Origin: Streptomyces hoynatensis
GTDB taxonomy: Bacteria > Actinomycetota > Actinomycetes > Streptomycetales > Streptomycetaceae
Direction of reading: 5' to 3'
Length of the DNA: 64,000 bases
Assembly: GCF_003626535.1 (NCBI RefSeq)
Contig: NZ_RBAL01000019.1
Coordinates: forward strand, 1 to 64,000
Shown: positions 7,749-16,074 of the stretch, one piece after another
Numbering within the stretch: position 1 is the stretch's first letter
Layout of the letters: each line of letters opens with the position of its first letter
Notes under the pieces: generated by a model
Database searches by the model: none
The model's input: the letters and a program-made list of their open reading frames with translations, nothing else
What the model was told of the DNA's origin: nothing
Position numbers and translations under genes: made by a program

Positions 7749-8919
7749 CGGCGGCGGCCAGCAGCGCGGTGTCGGCCTGGTCGGCGAAGATGCCGTCGAT
7801 TCCGGTGTCGAAGAACGCGCGGGCCGCCCCGAAGACGTCCCCGTACGCGTTCGGGTCCTCCCCCCTGCGGAACTCCCTGGGCAGGAAGCTGTTTTCGTTG
7901 CGCAGGGTGTAGGGGTGGACCAGGAGGCCGGCCTCGTGGGCGTCGCCGACGAGGGAGGTCGGCCGGTCGAGGGTGCCGTCGGAGCGCAGCGGGATGACCA
8001 GTTGGGTGGTCGGGCCGATGCCCTGGGCGTAGGCGGAGATCTCCCGCAGCCCGCGGGGGGTCACCAGGTCGGCGACGGTGCGCCGGTCGCCCTGGTCCAC
8101 GAAGTCCCAGGGGCGGGTGTCCTTGCCGTCGAGGAGGACGACGCGCGGGGTCCGCACCAGCGTCGCCATCCGCTGCATGCTGCTCGGCTCGAACGACTGG
8201 AGGATCAGGGGGGAGTCGGCGCGGTCGAGGCGGTGGCCGCGCAGCAGGCGGGCGAGCCGTTCCTCCAGGCCGAGGCCGAGGGAGCGGAAGTAGGTGGGGT
8301 GCTTGGTCTCGGTGTAGAGCCAGACCTTGCGCCCGCGGCGGCGGCCCTGCTCCTCGGCCCAGTCGAGCACCTCCTCGTAGGAGGGGATCTGCCAGCGGCC
8401 GTCGTAGAGGGTGTTGTCGGGGCGCTGGTCCGGGATGCGCTCGGTGGCCCTGAGGGTCTTGAGCTCGGCGAGGGTGAAGTCCTCGGTGAACCAGCCGGTG
8501 TGCTCCTGCCCGTCGACGGTCTTGGTGGTGCGCCGGTCCGCGAACTCGGGGTGGTCGGCCACGTCCGTGGTGCCGGTGATGTCGTTCTCGTGGCGGCACA
8601 CGAGGTGGCCGTCCTTGGTGGGCACGAGGTCCTGCTCGATGACGTCGGCGCCGAGGTCGAGGGCCAGCTGGTAGGAGCCGAGGGTGTGTTCCGGCCGGTA
8701 GCCGGGGGCGCCGCGGTGGCCGATGACCGTGGGCGCCGGGAGGTCGCCGAGCGCGCCGCGGCCGCGGGGCCGCAGGGTGGTGGCGGCGCCGGCGGTGGGC
8801 GCCGCGGTGCCGAGCAGCGCGGCGCCGCCCGCGCCCGCCGCCGCCATGCCGAGGAGGGCGCGCCGGCCCACGTGTCGCGTGCGGGTGCCGTCCGCCCCTG
8901 TCACCTGCTGAGCTGCCAT
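7732..8919 (-). CDS. secreted glycerophosphodiester phosphodiesterase (Tat substrate)
   Basis: The 395-residue protein has a Tat signal: GRRALLGMAAAGAGGAALLG lies near residues 18-37 and is followed by an Ala-rich cleavage region. The mature GDPD TIM barrel starts at VIGHRGAPGYRPEHTLGSY, with the catalytic HRGxxxxxPEHT signature. Next comes DLGADVIEQDLVPTKDGHLVCRHE, which has the metal-binding E-x-D pair and the second catalytic His region. It hydrolyses glycerophosphodiesters to glycerol-3-phosphate outside the cell, for phosphate or glycerol supply. The ATG at 8919 has a GGAG site. The upstream gap is shared with divergent plsC. Confidence 0.93.
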   Translation of the reverse strand: MAAQQVTGADGTRTRHVGRRALLGMAAAGAGGAALLGTAAPTAGAATTLRPRGRGALGDLPAPTVIGHRGAPGYRPEHTLGSYQLALDLGADVIEQDLVPTKDGHLVCRHENDITGTTDVADHPEFADRRTTKTVDGQEHTGWFTEDFTLAELKTLRATERIPDQRPDNTLYDGRWQIPSYEEVLDWAEEQGRRRGRKVWLYTETKHPTYFRSLGLGLEERLARLLRGHRLDRADSPLILQSFEPSSMQRMATLVRTPRVVLLDGKDTRPWDFVDQGDRRTVADLVTPRGLREISAYAQGIGPTTQLVIPLRSDGTLDRPTSLVGDAHEAGLLVHPYTLRNENSFLPREFRRGEDPNAYGDVFGAARAFFDTGIDGIFADQADTALLAAADHRAR

Positions 8920-9237
8920 GGTTTCTCCGTTGAGCTCGCGCCGGGGTGGCCGCGCGCCGGGCGCGGCCCCTTGATCGCGCCCGATCCAAGGCTCTCGCGC
9001 TGTCCTCACCGGTACGGGCGAGGAAACGGCTGACGAAGGCACATCAAAACTGAGTATCCAGCGTGTGAACCCTGTGCGCGAGGCGGCGCGGGCCCGGGTA
9101 TCGTCACCTACCGTGCGGCCGGACGCAGGCCGGACACCGGCCGAACGTCGGCCGGGCGCGGAGCGCCGCTCGCGGAACTCCCCGGCCGGCTCCCGGATCG
9201 GCGGGGCCCTCGAGACCATGAACGACCGGAGGGGAAG
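8920..9237. other. 318-bp divergent intergenic region between GDPD and plsC
   Basis: This region holds the ribosome site of the GDPD gene (GGAG by 8925) and the GGAGG of plsC (9228-9232). No clear -35/-10 pair, operator palindrome or RNA structure was recognised. The A+T-richer stretch around 9028-9062 is the most likely promoter zone. Confidence 0.5.
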
Positions 9238-9918
9238 TTGTCCCGATTCGTGCTGATGAAGGTACTGATCGGCCCGCTGCTCAAGCTGTTCTTCCGTCCG
9301 CGGGTCGAGGGGCTCGAACGCGTACCCGAGAGCGGCCCGGTGATCCTGGCAGGCAACCACCTCACCTTCATCGACTCGATCATCCTGCCGCTGATCAGCA
9401 AGCGGCAGGTGTTCTTCATCGGGAAGAACGAGTACGTCAAGGGCACCTCCCTCAAGGGTCGCCTGATGGCGTTGTTCTTCACCTCCGTCGGGATGATTCC
9501 GGTGGACCGGGACGGCGGGCACGGCGGCGTCGCGGCGCTGATGACCGGGCGGCGCGTGCTGGAGGAGGGCAAGGTCTTCGGGATCTACCCGGAGGGCACC
9601 AGGTCCCCCGACGGCCGCCTGTACCGGGGGCGCACCGGCATCGCCCGGCTGACGCTGATGACGGGGGCGCCGGTGGTGCCCTTCGCGATGATCGGGACCG
9701 ACCGGGTGCAGCCGGGGGGCCGGGGGCTGCCGCGGGTGGGCCGCGGGCGGCAGATCACGGTGAGGTTCGGCGCGCCGCTCGACTTCTCCAGGTACGAGGG
9801 CATGGACCGGGACCGCTACGTGCTGCGGGCGGTCACCGACGAGGTGATGACCGAGGTCATGCGGCTCTCCGGCCAGGAGTACGTCGACATGTACGCCACC
9901 AAGGTGAAGGCGGCCTGA
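9238..9918 (+). CDS. plsC: 1-acyl-sn-glycerol-3-phosphate acyltransferase
   Basis: The 226-residue PlsC-family enzyme transfers an acyl chain to lysophosphatidate to make phosphatidate at the membrane. It has the catalytic block AGNHLTFIDS (NHxxxxD) near residue 40, VDRDGG, and the substrate-binding block IYPEGTRSPDG near residue 120, then PVVPFAMIGTDRVQP. The start is a TTG at 9238 with GGAGG five bases upstream; this gives the N-terminus MSRFVLMKVLIGPLLKLFFRP, and the next in-frame GTG and ATG lack a suitable site. It is divergent from the glycerophosphodiesterase. Confidence 0.92.
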   Translation: MSRFVLMKVLIGPLLKLFFRPRVEGLERVPESGPVILAGNHLTFIDSIILPLISKRQVFFIGKNEYVKGTSLKGRLMALFFTSVGMIPVDRDGGHGGVAALMTGRRVLEEGKVFGIYPEGTRSPDGRLYRGRTGIARLTLMTGAPVVPFAMIGTDRVQPGGRGLPRVGRGRQITVRFGAPLDFSRYEGMDRDRYVLRAVTDEVMTEVMRLSGQEYVDMYATKVKAA

Positions 9919-9986
9919 GCCGCGCGGTGGCGGCGGCCCGGCCCTGCGCCGGGCGCGGGGCCCGGCCTGAGCCCGCCGGCCTGAGC

Positions 9987-10034
9987 CTGCCGGCACCGGT
10001 GCCTGCCGGCACCGGTGCCTGCCGGCACCGGTGC
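9987..10034. repeat. three perfect 16-bp tandem repeats between convergent genes
   Basis: CTGCCGGCACCGGTGC is repeated three times without a mismatch (9987-10002, 10003-10018, 10019-10034). Each unit contains the palindrome GCACCGGTGC, so transcripts from either side could fold into several alternative hairpins. It lies between the ends of plsC and the aldo/keto reductase and probably acts as their terminator region. Confidence 0.85.
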
Positions 10035-10082
10035 CGGGGAAACGGCCGAAGCCCGCCGGCCGGAGTGAGGCCGGGCCGGCCG

Positions 10083-11057
10083 TCATCCCCAGGGCAGGGC
10101 GGCCCGGTGTGCCCAGTACTCCTCGGCGGGTTCGGCCAGCCGGGTGAGCGCGGCCCGCTGCCCCTCCTCCAGCGGGAGCGTGGCCGCGGCCAGGTTGGCC
10201 CGCACCTGGGCGGCGCTCGCGGCGCCGGAGAGGACCACGCCTGCCCAGCCGCAGGCGAGGACGGCGGCCAGGGCCACGGCGTCCGGGGTGGTGCCGAGCC
10301 CGGCGGCGATCCGGCGCACCTCGGGCGGGGCGGCCTCCCCGGCCAGGCGGCCGTTGGCCAGGGCCTCCTTGACCAGCACGGTCCTGCCGGCCGCGTGCGC
10401 CTCGGCCAGGGCCGGTTCCGCGGAGGGTTCGAGCAGGTTGTACGTGCACTGCACCGTCTGGAACAGCGGGCGGCCCGCCACCGTCACGTCGAGCGCGGCA
10501 CGCACCGCCTCCGCCTGCCGCGGGCCGCTGGTGCTCAGCCCGATCGTCACCCCCTCGGCGGCGAGCGCGGCCAGGCGCTCGTGCAGCTCCCGGTCGGCGA
10601 GCGCGGGGCTGTCCGGGGTGACGGAGTGGATCTGGTACAGGTCCAGGCGCTCGCCGAGCAGGCCGCGGCTCTCGGCCGCCTGCCGCTCGAAGGCGGCGGC
10701 GCCGTGGTCCTTCACCTCGGGCACCTCGGCGTCCACCCGCCAGCCTGCGGTGTAGGTGTAGCCCCACTTGCTGCCGACCACGACGTCGCGGGCCGCGGGG
10801 CCGCGGGCCTCCAGCCACCCGGCGAGGAACTCCTCGGCGCGGCCGTAGGAGCGTGCGGCGTCGACGTAGCGCACGCCCCCGGCGTGGGCGGCGTCGAGGA
10901 CCTCGTGGGTGCGCCGGCGCATCGCCTCCGGGGTGCGCTCGGCCGGCAGGTCGCGCGAGCGCCCGAGGTTCAGGTAGCCGGGGCGTCCGACGGCGGCCAG
11001 GCCGAGGCCGATCCTGGCGGTGGGCGTGGCGCCCGGGTCGAAGCGGGAGAACGCCAT
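10083..11057 (-). CDS. aldo/keto reductase
   Basis: The 324-residue protein has the aldo/keto reductase barrel with the catalytic residues in order: GVRYVDAARSYGRAEEFLAGWL (Asp and Tyr), VVGSKWGYTY (Lys), and LDLYQIHSV (His). It should reduce carbonyl compounds with NADPH; the substrate is unknown. The ATG at 11057 has a GAGG site seven bases upstream. It is divergent from the Gfo/Idh oxidoreductase with a 253-bp gap, and converges on plsC. Confidence 0.88.
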   Translation of the reverse strand: MAFSRFDPGATPTARIGLGLAAVGRPGYLNLGRSRDLPAERTPEAMRRRTHEVLDAAHAGGVRYVDAARSYGRAEEFLAGWLEARGPAARDVVVGSKWGYTYTAGWRVDAEVPEVKDHGAAAFERQAAESRGLLGERLDLYQIHSVTPDSPALADRELHERLAALAAEGVTIGLSTSGPRQAEAVRAALDVTVAGRPLFQTVQCTYNLLEPSAEPALAEAHAAGRTVLVKEALANGRLAGEAAPPEVRRIAAGLGTTPDAVALAAVLACGWAGVVLSGAASAAQVRANLAAATLPLEEGQRAALTRLAEPAEEYWAHRAALPWG

Positions 11058-11310
11058 GACGGACCTCGCTCCTCGGGGTGTCGCGGCCCTGCGGGGCCGG
11101 TGGGCAGGGGGCGCCCTTACGGTATCCGGCGTCCGCGCCCGGGCGGCGGAAGGCCAGGGCGGCGCGGCCGGGTTGGGGCGCCGGGACGGCGCGGGAGGGG
11201 CGCGCGCAGGGGGCGCCGGGCGGTGCGCGGGCCGGCCGTGACTACGATGATCCGGCCGCGAGCGCGGTGGACGGCCCGTTCCGGGCGGGGTTCGAGGAGG
11301 GGTGCCGAGG

Positions 11311-12312
11311 ATGAGCGAGCGCGGAGACCTGGCGGCGCGTCCGGTCCGCTGGGGCATTCTGGCCACCGGCTCCATAGCGGCCAGGCTCGCCGGAGACCTG
11401 GCCGGGCTGCCCGACGCCGAGGCGGTGGCGGTGGGTTCCCGCTCCCCGGCCGCGGCCGAGGCGTTCGCGCGGCGCTTCGGCATCCCGCGCGCCCACGGGG
11501 ACTGGGCCTCGCTCGCCGCCGACCCCGAGGTGGACGTGGTGTACGTGGCCACTCCGCACAGCGCCCACCACCGGGCGGTCGCGACCTGCCTGGAGGCGGG
11601 GAAGCCGGTGCTGTGCGAGAAGCCCTTCACGCTGAACGCCGCGCAGGCCAAGGAGCTGGTCGCGCTCGCCGAACGGCGCGGGGTCTTCCTGATGGAGGCC
11701 ATGTGGATGTACTGCAACCCCGCCGTGCGCCGGATGCGGGAGCTGGTGCGCGAGGGCGCCATCGGCGAGGTGCGGGCGGTGCAGGCCGACTTCGGGATCG
11801 ACCTCCCCTACGACCCGGCGCACCGGCTGCTCGACCCGGCCCTGGGCGGCGGCGCGCTGCTCGACCTCGGCGTCTACCCGGTCTCGTTCGCGCACTTGCT
11901 GCTCGGCGAGCCCACCGAGGTGGCGGCCTGGGCGCGGCTGCGTGGCGGCGTGGACCTCACCACGGGGATGGTGCTCGGCCATGCCTCGGGCGCCTGGGCC
12001 ACGCTGAGCTGCTCGCTGACCGCGGACACGCCGCGGACCGCGGCGGTCACCGGCTCGGCCGGGCGCATCGAGTTCGCGCGCGGCTTCTTCAGCGCGGGCG
12101 GCTTCGTGCTGCACCGGCAGGGGCGCGAGCCCGAGGAGATCACCGTGCCGGGGCCGGCGGACACCTTCGTGCACCAGATCGCCGAGGTGGTGCGCTGCCT
12201 GCGGGCCGGCGAACGGGAGTCGCCGCTCGTGCCCTGGGAGGGGAGCCTGGCCGTGATGCGCACCCTGGACGCGGTGCGCGAACGCATCGGCCTGCGCTAT
12301 CCCGGGGAGTGA
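11311..12312 (+). CDS. Gfo/Idh/MocA family NAD(P)-dependent oxidoreductase
   Basis: The 333-residue protein has an N-terminal Rossmann domain starting WGILATGSIAARLAGDL, with the VVYVATPHSAHH strand. The hallmark motif CEKPFTLN follows (Glu-Lys-Pro, catalytic Lys), and then the C-terminal sheet domain with LGGGALLDLGVYPVSFAHLLLG. Family members act on sugars, inositols or dihydrodiols such as 1,2-dihydroxycyclohexadienes; the substrate is not determined. ATG 11311 is chosen because GGAGG lies ten bases upstream; an in-frame GTG at 11302 is too close to it. A TACGAT -10-like element sits at 11243. Confidence 0.88.
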   Translation: MSERGDLAARPVRWGILATGSIAARLAGDLAGLPDAEAVAVGSRSPAAAEAFARRFGIPRAHGDWASLAADPEVDVVYVATPHSAHHRAVATCLEAGKPVLCEKPFTLNAAQAKELVALAERRGVFLMEAMWMYCNPAVRRMRELVREGAIGEVRAVQADFGIDLPYDPAHRLLDPALGGGALLDLGVYPVSFAHLLLGEPTEVAAWARLRGGVDLTTGMVLGHASGAWATLSCSLTADTPRTAAVTGSAGRIEFARGFFSAGGFVLHRQGREPEEITVPGPADTFVHQIAEVVRCLRAGERESPLVPWEGSLAVMRTLDAVRERIGLRYPGE

Positions 12313-12316
12313 GGCC

Positions 12317-12358
12317 GGGGCCGGTGCCGCCGCCGGGCAAGGCGGCGGCACCGGCCCC
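12317..12358. terminator. bidirectional terminator, perfect 18-bp stem
   Basis: GGGGCCGGTGCCGCCGCC at 12317-12334 pairs perfectly with 12341-12358 across a six-base loop, between the convergent Gfo/Idh gene and argH. Confidence 0.88.
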
Positions 12359-12386
12359 GTGCGGACCCTGCGGGCCCGCGACGGCT

Positions 12387-13838
12387 TCAGGCCACCGGGC
12401 TGCGGTGGGCGGCGACCCACTGCCGCTGCCTGGCCAGGTCGGCCTTGGTCTCGGCGAGCTGGGCGGCGACCGCCGCCGGGGCGGTGCCTCCGCGGGCGGA
12501 CCTGGCGGCCAGCGCGCCCTCCACGCTGAGCACCGAGCGGACCTCGGGCGTCAGGTGCGGGGAGATCTTGGCGAACTGCTCGTCGGAGAGCTGGTCGAGC
12601 TCGATGTCCTCCGCCTCGCAGACCTTGACGCACTCCCCGGCGATCTCGTGCGCGTCGCGGAACGGGACGCCCTGCTTCACCAGCCACTCGGCGATGTCGG
12701 TCGCGAGCGAGAAGCCGGCCGGGGCGAGGGCGGCCATCCGCTCGGCGTTGACGGTGAGCGTGGCGAGCATGCCGGTGAACGCCGGGAGCAGCACCTCGAG
12801 TTGGTCGCAGGAGTCGAAGACGGGCTCCTTGTCCTCCTGCAGGTCCCGGTTGTAGGCGAGCGGCAGGGCCTTCAGGGTGGCGAGCAGCCCGGTGAGGTTG
12901 CCGATCAGGCGCCCCGACTTGCCGCGGGCGAGCTCGGCGATGTCCGGGTTCTTCTTCTGCGGCATGATCGAGGACCCGGTGGAGAACGCATCGTGCAGGG
13001 TCACGAAGGAGAACTCCTTCGTGTTCCAGACGATGATCTCCTCGGCGATGCGGGAGACGTCCACGCCGATCATGGCCGTGACGAAGGCGAACTCGGCGAC
13101 GAAGTCGCGGGAGGCGGTGCCGTCGATGGAGTTGGCCACCGAGCCGCCCTCGAAGCCGAGGTCCGCGGCCACCGCCTCCGGGTCGAGGCCGAGGGAGGAG
13201 CCCGCGAGCGCGCCGGCGCCGTAGGGCGAGACGGCGGTGCGCCGGTCCCACTGCCGCAGCCGCTCGGCGTCCCGCCGCAGGGCCTGGGCGTGGGCGAGCA
13301 CGTGGTGGGCGAAGAGGACGGGCTGGGCGTGCTGGAAGTGGGTCCTGCCGGGCATGGGCAGCGCTGGGTGGGCGTCGGCCAGCGCGATCAGCGCCTCCTG
13401 CAGGTCCGCGATCAGCCCGGCGATGACGCGGGCGTGGTCGCGCAGGTACATGCGGAAGAGGGTGGCCACCTGGTCGTTGCGGGAACGCCCGGCGCGCAGC
13501 TTGCCGCCGAGGGCGGGGCCGAGCCGCTCCAGCAGGCCGCGTTCCAGCGCGGTGTGCACGTCCTCGTCGGCCACGGTGCCGGTGAAGGAGCCGTCGGCCA
13601 CGTCGGCGGCGAGGCGGTCGAGCCCCTCCAGCATCCGCGTCAGCTCCTCCTCGGTGAGCAGCCCGGCCCGCCGGAGGACCCTGGCGTGGGCCCGGGAGCC
13701 CGCGATGTCGTAGGGGGCCAGCCGCCAGTCGAAGTGGACGGAGGCGCTGAGCCGCTCCAGGGCCTCGGCGGGCCCGTCCGCGAACCGGCCGCCCCACAGC
13801 CGCACGTCGGCGGCCGGCCGCCCCTGCGCCTCGGTCAC
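12387..13838 (-). CDS. argH: argininosuccinate lyase
   Basis: The 483-residue cytosolic enzyme splits argininosuccinate into arginine and fumarate. It shows the family start LWGGRFADGP, the substrate loop AGRSRNDQVAT, MPGRTHFQHAQPV, and the fumarase-superfamily signature GSSIMPQKKNPD, which contains the catalytic Ser. The GTG at 13838 overlaps the argG stop codon (GTGA), so the two genes are translationally coupled and form the last two steps of arginine synthesis. Confidence 0.96.
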   Translation of the reverse strand: MTEAQGRPAADVRLWGGRFADGPAEALERLSASVHFDWRLAPYDIAGSRAHARVLRRAGLLTEEELTRMLEGLDRLAADVADGSFTGTVADEDVHTALERGLLERLGPALGGKLRAGRSRNDQVATLFRMYLRDHARVIAGLIADLQEALIALADAHPALPMPGRTHFQHAQPVLFAHHVLAHAQALRRDAERLRQWDRRTAVSPYGAGALAGSSLGLDPEAVAADLGFEGGSVANSIDGTASRDFVAEFAFVTAMIGVDVSRIAEEIIVWNTKEFSFVTLHDAFSTGSSIMPQKKNPDIAELARGKSGRLIGNLTGLLATLKALPLAYNRDLQEDKEPVFDSCDQLEVLLPAFTGMLATLTVNAERMAALAPAGFSLATDIAEWLVKQGVPFRDAHEIAGECVKVCEAEDIELDQLSDEQFAKISPHLTPEVRSVLSVEGALAARSARGGTAPAAVAAQLAETKADLARQRQWVAAHRSPVA

Positions 13839-15031
13839 TGGGCCAGGTCCCGCCGCGCGGCGATCTTGCCGGACATGCCGAAGATCTCGATGAAGCCCTT
13901 GGAGAGGGACTGGTCGAAGGCGTCGCCCGTGTCGTAGGTGGCCAGGCTGAAGTCGTACAGGGAGGAGGCCGACCTGCGGCCGGTGACCTGGGCGCGCCCG
14001 CCGTGCAGCGTCATCCTGATGTCGCCGCTGACGTGCGCGTTGGCCTCCTCGACGAAGCCGTCGAGGGCCCGCTTCAGCGGGGAGAACCACAGGCCGTCGT
14101 AGACCAGCTCGGACCAGCGCTGCTCGACCTGCCGCTTGTAGCGGGCGAGTTCCCGCTCGACCGTGACGTTCTCCAGCTCCTGGTGCGCGGTGATCAGCGC
14201 GATGGCGCCCGGGGCCTCGTACACCTCGCGGGACTTGATGCCCACCAGCCGGTCCTCGACCATGTCGATGCGCCCGACGCCCTGCGCGCCCGCCCGCTCG
14301 TTGAGCTCCTGGATGGCCTGGAGCACCGTGACCTCGTTGCCGTCGACGGCCACGGGCACGCCGCGCTCGAAGGTGACGACGACCTCGTCGGGCTCGCGCG
14401 GGGCGGCCGGGTCCTGGGTGTAGTCGTAGATGTCCTCGATCGGGGCGTTCCAGATGTCCTCGAGGAAGCCGGTCTCGATGGCGCGGCCGAAGACGTTGGC
14501 GTCGATGGAGTAGGGCGACTTCTTGGTGGTGACGATCGGCAGGCCCTTCTCCTCGGCGAAGGCGATGGCCTTGTCCCTGGTCATCGCGTAGTCCCGGACG
14601 GGGGCGATGCAGGTGAGGTCGGGGGCCAGGGAGGCGATGCCGGCCTCGAAGCGGACCTGGTCGTTGCCCTTGCCGGTGCAGCCGTGGGCCACGGTGCCGG
14701 CGCCGTGCTTGCGGGCGGTGGCCGCCAGGTGCTTGACGATGAGCGGCCGGGAGAGCGCGGACACCAGCGGATAGCGGTCCATGTAGAGGCCGTTGGCCTT
14801 GATCGCGGGCAGGCAGTACTCCTGCGCGAACTCGTCCTTGGCGTCGACGACCTCGGCCTCGACGGCACCGCAGGCCAGCGCGCGCTTGCGGATGACATCC
14901 AGGCTCTCGCCGCCCTGGCCGACGTCCACGGCGACGGCGATCACCTCGGCCCCGGTGGCCTCGGCGATCCAGCCGATGCAGACCGAGGTGTCCAGGCCGC
15001 CCGAATAGGCGAGTACGACGCGCTGGGTCAC
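13835..15031 (-). CDS. argG: argininosuccinate synthase
   Basis: The 398-residue enzyme joins citrulline and aspartate with ATP. The N-terminal ATP loop reads VVLAYSGGLDTSV, and AHGCTGKGNDQVRFE forms the citrulline/aspartate site. The GTG at 15031 has AAGGAG six bases upstream and gives the canonical short N-terminus MTQRVVLAYSGG. It is the promoter-proximal gene of argGH. A good sigma-70-type promoter overlaps A+T-rich ArgR-like sequence just upstream. Confidence 0.96.
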   Translation of the reverse strand: MTQRVVLAYSGGLDTSVCIGWIAEATGAEVIAVAVDVGQGGESLDVIRKRALACGAVEAEVVDAKDEFAQEYCLPAIKANGLYMDRYPLVSALSRPLIVKHLAATARKHGAGTVAHGCTGKGNDQVRFEAGIASLAPDLTCIAPVRDYAMTRDKAIAFAEEKGLPIVTTKKSPYSIDANVFGRAIETGFLEDIWNAPIEDIYDYTQDPAAPREPDEVVVTFERGVPVAVDGNEVTVLQAIQELNERAGAQGVGRIDMVEDRLVGIKSREVYEAPGAIALITAHQELENVTVERELARYKRQVEQRWSELVYDGLWFSPLKRALDGFVEEANAHVSGDIRMTLHGGRAQVTGRRSASSLYDFSLATYDTGDAFDQSLSKGFIEIFGMSGKIAARRDLAQ

Positions 15032-15067
15032 GGGTGTCTCCTTAGGAAGCATGCGCTGACAGGAATA

Positions 15068-15096
15068 AGTATGCGGCAGCCCGTATGTTTCGTCAA
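15068..15096 (-). promoter_or_regulatory. argG promoter with candidate ARG box
   Basis: On the minus strand, TTGACG (15091-15096) and CATACT (15068-15073) are separated by exactly 17 bases. The A+T-rich stretch from the -10 towards argG (GCATACTTATTCCTG) resembles half of an ArgR operator, so repression by the ArgR encoded at 18508 is likely. This is inferred from position and pattern. Confidence 0.6.
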
Positions 15097-15275
15097 TCCG
15101 GTGCACTCCGGGGCACGGGGCCCGCGGCGGCCGGGCGCACGCCGCACACCCCGCAACCCCCGCAACCCCCGCCGGTCCCGGCGCGGACCCGGCCGGGCGT
15201 ACGGCGACGGGCGGGCCTCCCCCGCGGCCGGTACCGTGACGTACGTCACAGCGACTGCGGGCGGAGGGAGTCTCC

Positions 15276-15632
15276 ATGGCCGGTGAGGTGGCGTTCGTCG
15301 AGCTGGGCGTGGCCGATCCCACCCTCGCCCGCACCTTCTACGCCGGGCTCTTCGGGTGGACCTTCAGCCCCGGCCCCACCGAGGGCGGCCTGCTGATCTC
15401 GGGCCTCGGCGTCGCGGGCGGCCTGCACGGGCAGGACCCGGACGCGCCGCCCCTCGTCTACTTCCGGGCGGGCGACATGGAGGCCGCCCTGCGGAAGGTG
15501 CGGGAGCTGGGCGGCTCCGTGGAGAGCGTCGCCCCCGACGGCGACCCGCACCTGCAGGCGCGCCTCGGCCGCTTCGTGCTGTGCCGCGACGACCAGGGCT
15601 CCCCCTTCGGCCTGCACCAGCCGCCCGCCTGA
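15276..15632 (+). CDS. VOC (glyoxalase-fold) family protein
   Basis: The 118-residue protein has two beta-alpha-beta-beta-beta units typical of the vicinal-oxygen-chelate fold: FVELGVADPTLARTFYAGLFGWTF, then VYFRAGDMEAALRKVRELGG, ending in RDDQGSPFGLHQP. A single short VOC domain could act as a dimeric metalloenzyme, a bleomycin-type resistance protein or a binding protein; the substrate is unknown. It is divergent from argG. Confidence 0.82.
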   Translation: MAGEVAFVELGVADPTLARTFYAGLFGWTFSPGPTEGGLLISGLGVAGGLHGQDPDAPPLVYFRAGDMEAALRKVRELGGSVESVAPDGDPHLQARLGRFVLCRDDQGSPFGLHQPPA

Positions 15633-15909
15633 GCCCCCGGCCCCCTCTTCTCCCCTCCGCCGCCCCCGGGGCGCGGCGGCAGTCGGGCTCCTCAGCCCGC
15701 ATCACCCACACGGGTGATTTACCCCTGGCGCGGAACGCTGCGTCGACACCTTTGGCCCTAACAGACCTCCTGGTCAGCACGGTTGCCCGTCCCGGCAACA
15801 GCGCGCGTTGGTTTCGCCCGGCGCGCGTGCGCTCGGGAATGCGCCGTTCCGGCCCCCACACTCAGCGGCCAAGCTGACAACACGACCGCCGCGTGGGAGG
15901 GAGCCCCGC

Positions 15910-16074
15910 ATGTCCGTTGCCCTCGGCCCTCCGGCCTCTCCTCCGCGGGCCACCGCCCAGGGCCTCGCCTTCGGCGGCCACTCCGCCGGGCGCGCCCTGC
16001 CGCGCGCAGCCCGGGAGGCCGGAGCCGCAAGCGCGCGCGCCGGGGGCGAGGAGGAGGCGGAGGCCACGTCATGA
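15910..16074 (+). CDS. 54-residue small protein translationally coupled to the prenyl synthase gene
   Basis: ATG 15910 has an excellent GGGAGGGAG site six bases upstream. The 54-residue product begins MSVALGPPASPP, contains GLAFGGHSAGRALPRAA, and ends with an acidic GGEEEAEATS. Its stop overlaps the start of the isoprenyl diphosphate synthase (ATGA), the usual arrangement of coupled genes. I recognise no family. It may be a real small protein or a translated leader that sets expression of the next gene. An inverted repeat GTTGCC/GGCAAC lies upstream at 15782-15799, and nothing else was recognised between 15633 and 15909. Confidence 0.5.
   Translation: MSVALGPPASPPRATAQGLAFGGHSAGRALPRAAREAGAASARAGGEEEAEATS

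Noticed and set aside
9218..9256. A 12-codon ORF (MNDRRGSCPDSC) overlapping the plsC start
   Set aside because: It has a weak ribosome site, and the overlap is explained by the plsC ribosome site region itself.
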